A stretch of 21,408 bases of DNA, from contig JAITKS010000270.1 in the NCBI GenBank assembly GCA_031278315.1, positions 1 to 21,408 of the forward strand. Reading direction: 5' to 3'. The notes beneath the pieces were generated by a model. That model was not told the origin of the DNA. It saw only the letters and a list, made by a program, of their open reading frames with translations, and ran no database searches. This DNA is from Planctomycetaceae bacterium (GTDB taxonomy: Bacteria > Planctomycetota > Planctomycetia > Pirellulales > Thermoguttaceae). Both the position numbers and the translations under genes were made by a program. Shown here one piece after another: positions 15,496 through 21,408 of the stretch; within the stretch, counting starts at the first letter, position 1; each line of letters opens with the position of its first letter.

Positions 15496-15660
15496 TTAAA
15501 AATGAAAATCGGCAAACGGAAAAGAAAACCAAAGTTTAAAGTTTGATACGTAAATGTTGACTTGCATATTATAATTGAATTGTTAAAGTTATAAAGTGTA
15601 CTCGATAAGAGTAGGATTTATAGATAGTTTTCGGAAAATAGTTTTCGGAGATAATTTTTT

Positions 15661-17160
15661 ATGCAGCGATTATTGCGTTGGTTTGGTACGCTTCGGCCGA
15701 TACATACAATTTTTATTTTGTATGTTATTCATGTATTGGTAATTTTTTTATTTTTGAGTTTACCAATATGTTGGAAAACCGGAGTGCTTGGTGTTTCGTG
15801 GATAGATACTATATTTATAGCAGTATCAGTAATTAGTACGTCTGGTTTATCGCCTATTAACAATACGGAAGTTTACAATTTTCTTGGCGAGATTGTAATA
15901 ATGATCGGCGTTCAGATGGGCGGACTTGGTTATATGATAATCGGTTCTTATGCGATTTTAGCGTCGAAAGGACATATTTCGGATAATCGTATTAACATCG
16001 GCCGAGCGATATTTTCGATGCCTTCTCAATTCAAGTCAACAGTATTTTTGAAACATATAATTGCGTTTACGTTTTCTATAGAAGCAATCGGTACGATACT
16101 TCTTTGGCAAGCTTTTACAGAGGAGCAAGTACCGAATCCATTTTGGACAGCGTTATTTCATTCGGTCAATTCGTTTTGTACGGCGGGATTTAGTACGTTT
16201 TCGAATAGTCTTGAATCGTTTTCGGGCAACATAAAAATAAATGTTATCGTAATGATATTGTCATTACTTGGGGCGATAGGTTTTATTGTACTTGATGATT
16301 TCTCACGTGCGTTGTATAGGGCGATAAATTATGAGCCGGGCAGCAGCGGCAGTAATATCAAATTTAGGGCGACATTAACGACTCGGATAATTCTTGTATC
16401 GACTTTGGCAGCGGTGTTGATCGGAACAGTGTTATTATTTTTTGATTCGACTATCACTCAACTGCCGATTAAAGACCGTTTGCTTGCCGCTTTTTTTCAA
16501 ACTGTATCTGCAACGACTACTTCAGGATTTTGTACGTATCCGATAGGAAATTTTTCAGCTGCAACAACTATGATAATAATCATTTTAGTTATACTTGGCG
16601 CATCACCGTGCGGAACGGGAGGCGGACTAAAATGTACAACTTGGTCAGCTGCGATTGGAACAATATTAAGCTCGCTGCATGGACGTAATGAAATTACGTT
16701 TTTCGGATGTGTAATTCCTCATGGACGAATTAATGCCGCGTTTGCCGCGTTTGCTTTGTACTTGATTACTTTTTCTGTAGGGGCGTATTTGTTATTGAGT
16801 TTTGAAAAACATCAATTTGAAGACATCGTACTAGAAACCGCTTCCGCTTTGAGTACAGTCGGATTGAGCGGAGGAATTACATCTGAATTAACTATAGCAG
16901 GCAAAATAATAATAATTTTAATTATGTTCATGGGGAGATTTGGTGTTCTTTCTTTTGCGTTGGTTGCGGTTGCGATGTATCACGAAAACATAAGTCCGCA
17001 GCAAGATAATATTACAATTACGCAAAACAAAGAAAAGGAATTTTCTAAACAACAAGAAACAAAATCACAATTTCAACAAACTCCAACAAAACAAAACGAA
17101 GAAGTAAAAGAAGAAATTGTTGAAGAACAAAACGATGAGATGAATGAACTCGTACTATAA
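15661..17160 (+). CDS. Trk/Ktr-type potassium uptake channel subunit (TrkH/KtrB family)
   Basis: This 499-aa integral membrane protein has the four-repeat M1-P-M2 plan of the superfamily. One selectivity-filter turn is present per repeat: TSGLS (Gly62), TAGFS (Gly176), TSGFC (Gly289) and TVGLS (Gly401). The gating-loop motif SPCGTGGGLK lies at 315-324 and MGRFGVLSF at 424-432. It would carry K+ (or Na+-coupled K+) inward. The size fits KtrB/short TrkH. Such subunits normally need a cytoplasmic RCK partner (TrkA/KtrA), and none is encoded here. The last 60 or so residues form a hydrophilic Gln/Glu/Lys-rich tail beyond the usual family end. A CGGAG ribosome binding site (15646-15650) is 10 nt before the ATG. 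It is divergent from the ADH gene and convergent with panC. Confidence 0.88.
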   Translation: MQRLLRWFGTLRPIHTIFILYVIHVLVIFLFLSLPICWKTGVLGVSWIDTIFIAVSVISTSGLSPINNTEVYNFLGEIVIMIGVQMGGLGYMIIGSYAILASKGHISDNRINIGRAIFSMPSQFKSTVFLKHIIAFTFSIEAIGTILLWQAFTEEQVPNPFWTALFHSVNSFCTAGFSTFSNSLESFSGNIKINVIVMILSLLGAIGFIVLDDFSRALYRAINYEPGSSGSNIKFRATLTTRIILVSTLAAVLIGTVLLFFDSTITQLPIKDRLLAAFFQTVSATTTSGFCTYPIGNFSAATTMIIIILVILGASPCGTGGGLKCTTWSAAIGTILSSLHGRNEITFFGCVIPHGRINAAFAAFALYLITFSVGAYLLLSFEKHQFEDIVLETASALSTVGLSGGITSELTIAGKIIIILIMFMGRFGVLSFALVAVAMYHENISPQQDNITITQNKEKEFSKQQETKSQFQQTPTKQNEEVKEEIVEEQNDEMNELVL

Positions 17161-17251
17161 ATAAAACGTAATATTTCAGTGTAATAATTGTTTTTCAATT
17201 TTTTGTAATTTTTAAACACGAAATACACGAAAAGGAGTTAACAATCAAGAA

Positions 17252-17299
17252 GTCCCGCGAGGGACGTCATTTTATTAACCGTATGCTTTAGCTATACGG
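17252..17299 (+). repeat. Two-hairpin element between trkH-like gene and panC
   Basis: GTCCC-GCGA-GGGAC (17252-17265) is followed after 13 nt by a second hairpin, CCGTAT...ATACGG (17279-17299), with a GCT/AGC inner helix. The same two-hairpin plan with about 12 nt spacing, but different stem sequences, occurs on the minus strand at 21132-21184. Its position between convergent genes would suit a transcript end, but there is no clear U-tract. Confidence 0.55.
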
Positions 17300-17324
17300 A
17301 TCTTGCTTTAGTTTACGCGGATTT

Positions 17325-18209
17325 TTATGAGATTCCGGTTATTATTTTATTGTCTATTAATCTTGTTGAGCCTATTTTTACGGCTAATAAAATTATGATT
17401 TCGTTGTGTCCGTCTAATATTTTTAATTCTTTTAGGGTTATTGGTTCAACGATAGTTGCGTAATCGATTTTTGTGTCGGCGGCGGATAAAATTTTATCGC
17501 GCATTTGGTCGATAATTTTTTCTGCGTTTTTACAACCTTCTTTCACGATAAGATTCTCAGCCATTAAAAGACTTTGAGAAATAACCGCTGCTTGTACTCG
17601 TTGTGATGTCGAAAGATAAATATTACGGCTGCTCAATGCAACACCATCGACATCTCTTATTGTCGGACAAGTAATAATGTCTATTGGAATATTCAAATCA
17701 GCGGTCATCTTTTTAATAACGCAAACTTGTTGATAATCTTTAGCTCCGAAGTAAGCTGTGTCTGCACAAGAAATATTGAATAATTTCAATACTACTGTTG
17801 CGACGCCGTCAAAATGTTTTGGTCGAAAGTATCCTTCGAGTGTTTCTGTAACACTGCCGACATGTACTGTAGAATTAAAACCTGCTGGATAAATTTCATC
17901 AACTTGCGGTATGAACAATTTCAATTCGTTGCGTAGATTAGCCGATTCAATCAAATTTATATCTGCCTCAAGATTTCGCGGATAAAGATTAAAATCTTCG
18001 TTTTGTCCAAATTGCATTGGATTGACAAATATTGACACTATCACCGAATCGCAATTGCGGTCTGCTGTCCGAATGAGACTAATATGACCTTCATGCAATC
18101 CGCCCATTGTCGGAACGATTCCAATTCGCCGATCAAGTTTATGTTGATTGCAAGACCAACTAAACAATTCTTTCGGTGCCGTAATAATTTTTTCATTATT
18201 GTTTATCAT
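17325..18209 (-). CDS. panC: Pantothenate synthetase (pantoate--beta-alanine ligase)
   Basis: This 294-aa enzyme joins pantoate and beta-alanine with ATP to make pantothenate, the precursor of CoA and carrier-protein prosthetic groups, in the cytoplasm. The family signatures are all present in order: PTMGGLHEGHISL (33-45) with the ATP-binding His39 and His42, then FVNPMQFGQNED (61-72). LEGYFRPKHFDGVATVV (124-140), FGAKDYQQ (154-161) and RDVDGVALSSRN (185-196, the KMSKS-like region) follow. The length is typical. The usual PTMGALHEGH has Gly in place of Ala, which is minor. No panB or panD is present in the window. No Shine-Dalgarno sequence is visible. The start lies 12 nt after the end of a transposase remnant, so the gene may use a promoter within or beyond that debris. 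Confidence 0.95.
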   Translation of the reverse strand: MINNNEKIITAPKELFSWSCNQHKLDRRIGIVPTMGGLHEGHISLIRTADRNCDSVIVSIFVNPMQFGQNEDFNLYPRNLEADINLIESANLRNELKLFIPQVDEIYPAGFNSTVHVGSVTETLEGYFRPKHFDGVATVVLKLFNISCADTAYFGAKDYQQVCVIKKMTADLNIPIDIITCPTIRDVDGVALSSRNIYLSTSQRVQAAVISQSLLMAENLIVKEGCKNAEKIIDQMRDKILSAADTKIDYATIVEPITLKELKILDGHNEIIILLAVKIGSTRLIDNKIITGIS

Positions 18210-18221
18210 AAATTTTGTTCA

Positions 18222-18405
18222 TTAGGTTGAGATGCCTGTGTTCCTTTTGTAGTCAAGCATAAAAATTAAGGCAAGATCAGAAACTTTATATCTGGTGAGC
18301 GAGCGCAATCACTACACGAATACGATCTGAAAAACGATGACCGTGATTCTTGTAATACTGTTTTTGAAGTTTCCGAATTTGCTCTTTGGTGAGATGGTAA
18401 CTCAT
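18222..18405 (-). pseudogene. IS630-type transposase remnant, N-terminal part, frameshifted
   Basis: From an ATG at 18405 the minus strand encodes 39 residues starting MSYHLTKEQIRKLQ and continuing to HRFSDRIRVVIALAH before a stop at 18286-18288. In another frame it continues without a break as RYKVSDLALIFMLDY, then stops at 18222-18224. Together this matches the N-terminal helix-turn-helix region of IS630-family transposases (the order LTKEQ, DRI, VSDLA, LLD is typical of these). The DDE catalytic domain is wholly missing, so it is a dead fragment. It fills much of the 345-bp gap between the phosphopantetheinyl transferase gene and panC. Confidence 0.65.
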
Positions 18406-18554
18406 AATTAAATTGTTGTTGACGAATTAAAAACAACTCGCAAATAATAACAATTCATAAAATACACGTCAATACGAATTATTAAGTAAAAATGGTATAT
18501 ATTACTACAATTATTAGATCGGGATTTTATCAACTTAATTATTGGTATCGGTTA
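18406..18554. other. AT-rich spacer between transposase remnant and phosphopantetheinyl transferase gene
   Basis: Nothing recognisable as a gene lies here. It is A/T-rich and may include the decayed terminal end of the inserted element; no clear terminal inverted repeat could be matched. Confidence 0.4.
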
Positions 18555-19370
18555 TCAACTCTGATTATCAACGCTGATTGTTAGAATTTTATTGTTGATA
18601 ATTAAAGTTCTGACCGTTATTGTTTTTTGAGTTGAAGAATTTGTGTCTGTGCATTTGTACCATCCGTTTTCGATATATGATGTCAACCATTGTTCAGGTT
18701 TGAATGTTCTATTGTCGCCTAAAATTTTGAATGCGGTTTCTTTAACGCCCCAAATTCGTTCATTGTGAAATTTCATAAATTGGTTTTGGTCAGAGTTTAT
18801 TGATTCAATTTCGCTTTGTTTGTAATATCGTTGCTGCAAGTTGAGAGTTATACTGTTAGGTTCAACTAAATCGCAACCGATTCGTAAAAATTTTTCTTTC
18901 GCGAAAAAAACAGCCGCATGAGAATCAATATGAGAAATCGAAAACGAACTCTCATCGGCTTTGTTTTCGATGAACATAACCGGTTTCATTAAACGATTTG
19001 AAGAATCCCGCGAAGTTATACATATTTGATTGTAATTTAAGTTAGACAGATTTTTTTGTTTGTGATTATTGCTATTCTTTCGTTCAAGCTGCAATCGGAT
19101 TGACTTGGCAAGTAAACGTCCGGCAAACCATGATTTCCTGTAATTTTTCGCACGAACTGTTCGTAAAAATAATTGCTCCTTTTCGTGTAAAAATTCAGAC
19201 ATACCGAAATCAGATGTATCTAATTCCGTTCCCGGCGCAATCAATTCAACATCGCCGACAAAACCCAAGAAACTAGAAGATTCTAACCGAATTATCTCTG
19301 CTTCCCGAAAAGATTTTATCGTTTCAGTACCAATTTCAATTGAATCTGTTTGCAAAAATGAGTTCAACAT
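18555..19370 (-). CDS. 4'-phosphopantetheinyl transferase, Sfp/AcpT superfamily
   Basis: This 271-aa protein carries the superfamily motifs. SISHIDSHAAVFFA (144-157) is followed by the Mg2+-binding IGCDLVEP (164-171; Asp167 and the Glu at 170), then WGVKETAFKIL (207-217; Glu211, Lys215). It would move the phosphopantetheine arm of CoA onto a serine of an acyl or peptidyl carrier protein. A basic helix, RKSWFAGRLLAKSIR (78-92), fits the N-terminal subdomain that binds CoA. The Asp-x-Glu pair appears as DLVE, one residue longer than the common DxE, so the second metal ligand may be shifted. The length fits the two-lobed Sfp type rather than the short AcpS. It lies on the same strand as panC, 345 bp upstream. 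No carrier protein or synthase is nearby. No Shine-Dalgarno sequence is visible before the ATG. Confidence 0.82.
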   Translation of the reverse strand: MLNSFLQTDSIEIGTETIKSFREAEIIRLESSSFLGFVGDVELIAPGTELDTSDFGMSEFLHEKEQLFLRTVRAKNYRKSWFAGRLLAKSIRLQLERKNSNNHKQKNLSNLNYNQICITSRDSSNRLMKPVMFIENKADESSFSISHIDSHAAVFFAKEKFLRIGCDLVEPNSITLNLQQRYYKQSEIESINSDQNQFMKFHNERIWGVKETAFKILGDNRTFKPEQWLTSYIENGWYKCTDTNSSTQKTITVRTLIINNKILTISVDNQS

Positions 19371-19807
19371 ATAAGGTTTTATTTTTTTAGTGTGACGTAT
19401 TTCAAAAAAAAATTCTACTGATCTATCTATTACAAATGTTGTACTTGTTTTATTTTTTTAACTGTATAGAATTGGCAAAAATTTAGTTTGATCAATTTTT
19501 GATCTGAAAAATAAATCTCGATCAATATTATTATATCTCTAAAAATTTAATTTCTGCAAACGTTCAAGAAAATTTTTTTGAGAGTACAAAACAAACTAAA
19601 TAACGAAATTTATGAAAATTTGATAATTTGATTTGTAACATTTCAATTAAATTTTTAATTCGTGATCTTTCAATTTCGTGATCTAAAACTTAATGAACAC
19701 AAATGACATTGTTACGAGAGCAAAATTTAAAACGTTGTCATTTTTACAAATTAAATATTAAATTTTGAATTTAAAACACAACAAAAAATATTAGAAAGGA
19801 GATCATT
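19371..19807. other. Divergent intergenic region, 437 bp
   Basis: No gene is supported. It is almost entirely A/T. It contains an R4-like copy (about 19411-19432) and TTGTAACATTTCAATTAAAT at 19633-19652, matching 15161-15180. AGGAG at 19797-19801 serves the downstream gene. Confidence 0.5.
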
Positions 19808-20803
19808 ATGACAATTTCACGTCGTAATTTTTTGGGCATTACAGCAGCTGCGTCGGCTGCGGCGAGTTGTTATTTCTTGTCTGGTAATCGAGATATATTT
19901 GCAGATGAAATTGTTTCGATGTTTCCGTCGCAAATATACAAAGCGCGATTAACTCATTCGCCCAATAAAGCATATTGTGAAAGTTTGAAATCAGCGGGAT
20001 TCAGCGGTATGGAATTATCCAATTGGAATATTTCGCCGGCTGAAGCGGGAAAAAGCCGGCAGCTTGTCGAGAGTTATGATTTGCGAATTCATTCTGTATT
20101 GTACGGATGGGCAAATTTTAATTTAACAGATAAATATGAATCTGATCTTGCGTCGGTTAAAAAGGCGTTGAGGACGGCGGCGGCGTATGGTGCGGATACG
20201 TTGTTATTAGTTACGTGTAAAGTATCGGGTTCAAAGATGCCGGAAGCGTGGGATTTCGACATCGACTTTGATCCTGTTACGTTGAAAGTGAAAACTGTTG
20301 CCGAAGGTGATAATGCTCCGTATGCACAATATATTGCAGCACAAAACCGCGCAACCGAATTATCGATTCGTGCAATTGAATCGTTGATTCCTGTTGCCGC
20401 AAAGGAGGGAGTTCGTATTGCTATTGAAAATGTGTGGAATAATTTATGGTGTACGCCGAAATTTTTTGCAGCGTTTTGTAAATATTTCGACAACACTTGG
20501 GTCGGGAGTTATCTTGATCTCGGCAACCACACAAAATATTCAAAATGTGAAGAATGGATCAATGCGCTAGGAAACACTATTCTCAAGCTGCACATTAAAG
20601 GGTATGAAATAAAAGAGGTAAAAGGTAAATTCGGAGGCGGAATAGGAAATTGGGTAAATATCGATAAAGCAACTATCGATTGGAAATCCGTTCGCAAATC
20701 ATTAGCTAATATTCATTACAACGGATGGGTAACCGTTGAAGAAAATGGATACAATGACGAAAAATACAGCAAAATATTAGATAAAATAATCGCAGGAGAA
20801 TAA
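19808..20803 (+). CDS. Tat-exported sugar phosphate isomerase/epimerase-like TIM-barrel protein
   Basis: This 331-aa protein starts with a twin-arginine signal (SRRNFLG at 4-10, then an Ala-rich hydrophobic stretch). A Cys at position 21 after AAS could be a lipobox, which would make it a Tat lipoprotein; otherwise cleavage is near FA|DE (residue 32). The mature part is a xylose-isomerase-like TIM barrel (AP-endonuclease-2 superfamily). Candidate metal and active-site residues are Glu207 (AIENVWN), Asp237 and His241 (YLDLGNH), His262 (KLHIKGY) and Glu311 (VTVEENG). Such proteins usually isomerise or epimerise sugars with a divalent metal; the substrate is unknown. AGGAG 6 nt before the ATG fixes the start. 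It stands alone, divergent from the phosphopantetheinyl transferase gene. Exported members are frequent in planctomycetes. Confidence 0.88.
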   Translation: MTISRRNFLGITAAASAAASCYFLSGNRDIFADEIVSMFPSQIYKARLTHSPNKAYCESLKSAGFSGMELSNWNISPAEAGKSRQLVESYDLRIHSVLYGWANFNLTDKYESDLASVKKALRTAAAYGADTLLLVTCKVSGSKMPEAWDFDIDFDPVTLKVKTVAEGDNAPYAQYIAAQNRATELSIRAIESLIPVAAKEGVRIAIENVWNNLWCTPKFFAAFCKYFDNTWVGSYLDLGNHTKYSKCEEWINALGNTILKLHIKGYEIKEVKGKFGGGIGNWVNIDKATIDWKSVRKSLANIHYNGWVTVEENGYNDEKYSKILDKIIAGE

Positions 20804-20833
20804 TGAATAATATTGCTTGTAATACTTTGAAAT

Positions 20834-20873
20834 TCAGTTTTATTTTTTGTAACGAAAAAGGTGACCGTTCACG
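20834..20873 (+). repeat. Dispersed repeat R2, copy 2
   Basis: TTTTATTTTTTGTAACGAAA then AAGGTGACCGTTCACGG. It matches 11433-11472 except at a few bases. It lies 30 bp after the TIM-barrel gene, as copy 1 lies at the 3' side of paralogue 2. Confidence 0.75.
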
Positions 20874-20877
20874 GATA

Positions 20878-21191
20878 AAACTAGAATCGCCCTGAAAGGG
20901 CGGCAGGATATTATGACACGATTATTGTGAAGAATCCGACAAAAAAAGACAAATAGCAAATCATCTGCGCATAAAATAAAATCGCCCTGAAAAGACAGCA
21001 GTATAGTGGTTAGTGGTTAGTTCGCATGCGGAGTTTAGCACCGATTATAAGTTCGAATCGCTAATCACTATTATTGAGCAAATATCCGATCGCCCTTTCA
21101 GGGCTTCGGGGAGGGAAGGGGGGGAATTGTTACCCGCCCCTAGTGGGGCGGGTTATAATCCTGTTGCTCTTTCAGGGCGATTTTAGTTTAA
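20878..21191. mobile_element. Candidate MITE-like or composite palindromic element
   Basis: The left end, AAAACTAGAATCGCCCTGAA then AGGGCGGCAGG, matches the reverse complement of the right end, AAACTAAAATCGCCCTGAAA then GAGCAACAGG. This gives about 30-bp imperfect terminal inverted repeats around 314 bp without any coding frame. Internal copies of the same motif make a cluster of two-hairpin elements an equal or better explanation than a transposon. No target-site duplication could be identified with confidence. Confidence 0.4.
21089..21185 (-). repeat. Two-hairpin dispersed element
   Basis: Read on the minus strand: ATCGCCCTGAAAGAGC, a 12-nt spacer AACAGGATTATA, a perfect 9-bp hairpin ACCCGCCCC/GGGGCGGGT with a 4-nt loop (21132-21153), a C-rich linker, then a closing GCCCTGAAAGGGCGAT. 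The plan matches 17252-17299. Partial plus-strand copies begin at 20890 and 20992. Comparable GCCCTGAAAGGGC repeats are common intergenic elements in several bacterial phyla. Confidence 0.6.
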
Positions 21192-21195
21192 AACG

Positions 21196-21230
21196 AATAC
21201 TGAAATTTAAAGTGTGAAAAGTATAAGATC
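21196..21230 (+). repeat. Dispersed repeat R1, copy E
   Basis: AATACTGAAATTTAAAGTGT followed by GAAAAGTATAAGATC. It is in the same orientation as copy A and immediately precedes, or includes the start of, the small ORF at the right edge. Confidence 0.7.
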
Positions 21231-21243
21231 ATTACCGGATGAA

Positions 21244-21393
21244 ATGAGTTTTGAAAAAAAAGGAACTGTTTGCATGTTCAATTTTACATCAAAAGAAACA
21301 GGTATTTGGGAAGGCACGGTTCAACTAGATTTGACAGAAGGGTTTTATCATGAGATTTTACCGCTTAAATGTGCCGCATTTGTTACGGAATAG
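21244..21393 (+). CDS. Small hypothetical protein (49 aa, or 59 aa from a GTG)
   Basis: An ATG at 21244 opens 49 codons to a TAG at 21391-21393, with balanced codon use: MSFEKKGTVCMFNFTSKETG, then a Trp, Val, Leu and Phe-containing end. An in-frame GTG at 21214, inside repeat R1, would add ten residues. Neither start has a good Shine-Dalgarno sequence. I recognise no family. The even amino-acid composition in such AT-rich DNA suggests real or recently decayed coding sequence. It could be a small protein or a gene fragment. Confidence 0.35.
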   Translation: MSFEKKGTVCMFNFTSKETGIWEGTVQLDLTEGFYHEILPLKCAAFVTE

Positions 21394-21408
21394 ATAATTT
21401 CTTTAGTA

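Larger units (their letters stand above)
15062..15660. other. Divergent intergenic region, about 600 bp
   Basis: No gene is supported. It contains R1 copies at 15295-15329 and 15469-15495, an R4-like copy at about 15391-15417 and a small perfect hairpin, TTCGCC/GGCGAA, at 15344-15362. TTGTAACATTTCAATTGAAT at 15161-15180 recurs with one change at 19633-19652. The promoters for the ADH and trkH-like genes must lie here. Confidence 0.55.
20804..21213. other. Gene-poor region filled with palindromic repeats
   Basis: No protein gene is supported. After R2 copy 2 the region holds four ATCGCCCTGAAAGGGC-type motifs: 20890 and 20992 on plus, and about 21090-21105 and 21168-21184 inverted. It also has a perfect GC-rich hairpin (21132-21153). 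The outermost motifs form imperfect terminal inverted repeats around 20878-21191. Confidence 0.6.

Noticed and set aside
15062..15660. Specific -35/-10 promoter calls in the divergent spacers
   Set aside because: The DNA is so A/T-rich that TATAAT-like and TTGACA-like words occur by chance throughout; no pair stands out enough to report.
21004..21070. tRNA-like stretch with a GTTCGAATC T-loop motif and TAGTGGT/ATCACTA acceptor-like arms
   Set aside because: The bases flanking the T-loop motif do not pair into a T-stem, no anticodon arm fits, and there is no proper D-arm. It is better explained as the second hairpin of a palindromic element.

Overview
The window is strongly AT-rich bacterial DNA with long, repeat-laden intergenic regions. 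It carries eleven confident protein genes, two small or partial reading frames and one transposase remnant. A planctomycete-type bacterium fits best (inference). The reasons are two very large secreted/membrane proteins of a style I associate with Planctomycetota, a Tat-exported sugar-isomerase-like TIM-barrel protein, a free-standing V4R protein, a DUF3419/BtaA-like enzyme, and gene starts that often lack a clear Shine-Dalgarno sequence. I cannot name a genus. No rRNA, convincing tRNA or CRISPR array was seen.

Layout. 1-72: the first codons of a lysine-rich protein leaving the left edge (minus). 290-1501: a DUF3419/BtaA-like aminocarboxypropyltransferase (minus). A 672-bp divergent spacer with two copies of a dispersed repeat (R1) follows, then a V4R-domain protein (2174-2698, plus). 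After 671 bp of hairpin-rich spacer come two translationally coupled paralogues of 1241 and 1427 aa (3370-7095 and 7085-11368, plus). Each has an N-terminal export signal, about 1100-1350 beta-rich extracytoplasmic residues and three C-terminal membrane helices. A 37-bp-arm inverted repeat separates them from a leftward cluster: an AlaC-type aminotransferase, an SDR oxidoreductase and a secreted CAD-type zinc alcohol dehydrogenase (11513-15061, minus). A Trk/Ktr potassium channel subunit (15661-17160, plus) converges on panC (17325-18209, minus). Upstream of panC lie a frameshifted IS630-type transposase stub and an Sfp-like phosphopantetheinyl transferase (18555-19370, minus). A Tat-dependent TIM-barrel protein (19808-20803, plus) is followed by palindromic elements and a small hypothetical ORF at the right edge.

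How the genes relate. The giant pair is the most distinctive feature: shared architecture, an 11-bp overlap and a ribosome binding site inside the upstream gene imply joint production of two envelope proteins, possibly a complex. Their function is unknown. PanC (pantothenate synthesis) and the phosphopantetheinyl transferase (transfer of the pantothenate-derived arm to carrier proteins) act at opposite ends of one cofactor route and lie on the same strand, separated by the dead transposase. The leftward trio looks like small-molecule redox and amino-acid metabolism without an obvious single pathway.

The intergenic space is structured. At least four dispersed repeat families recur (R1 to R4), and two-hairpin elements with different stem sequences but the same spacing occur near 17250 and in 20890-21185. 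These repeats and the giant pair are the main candidates for undescribed biology. Nothing else looks like a complete novel system.
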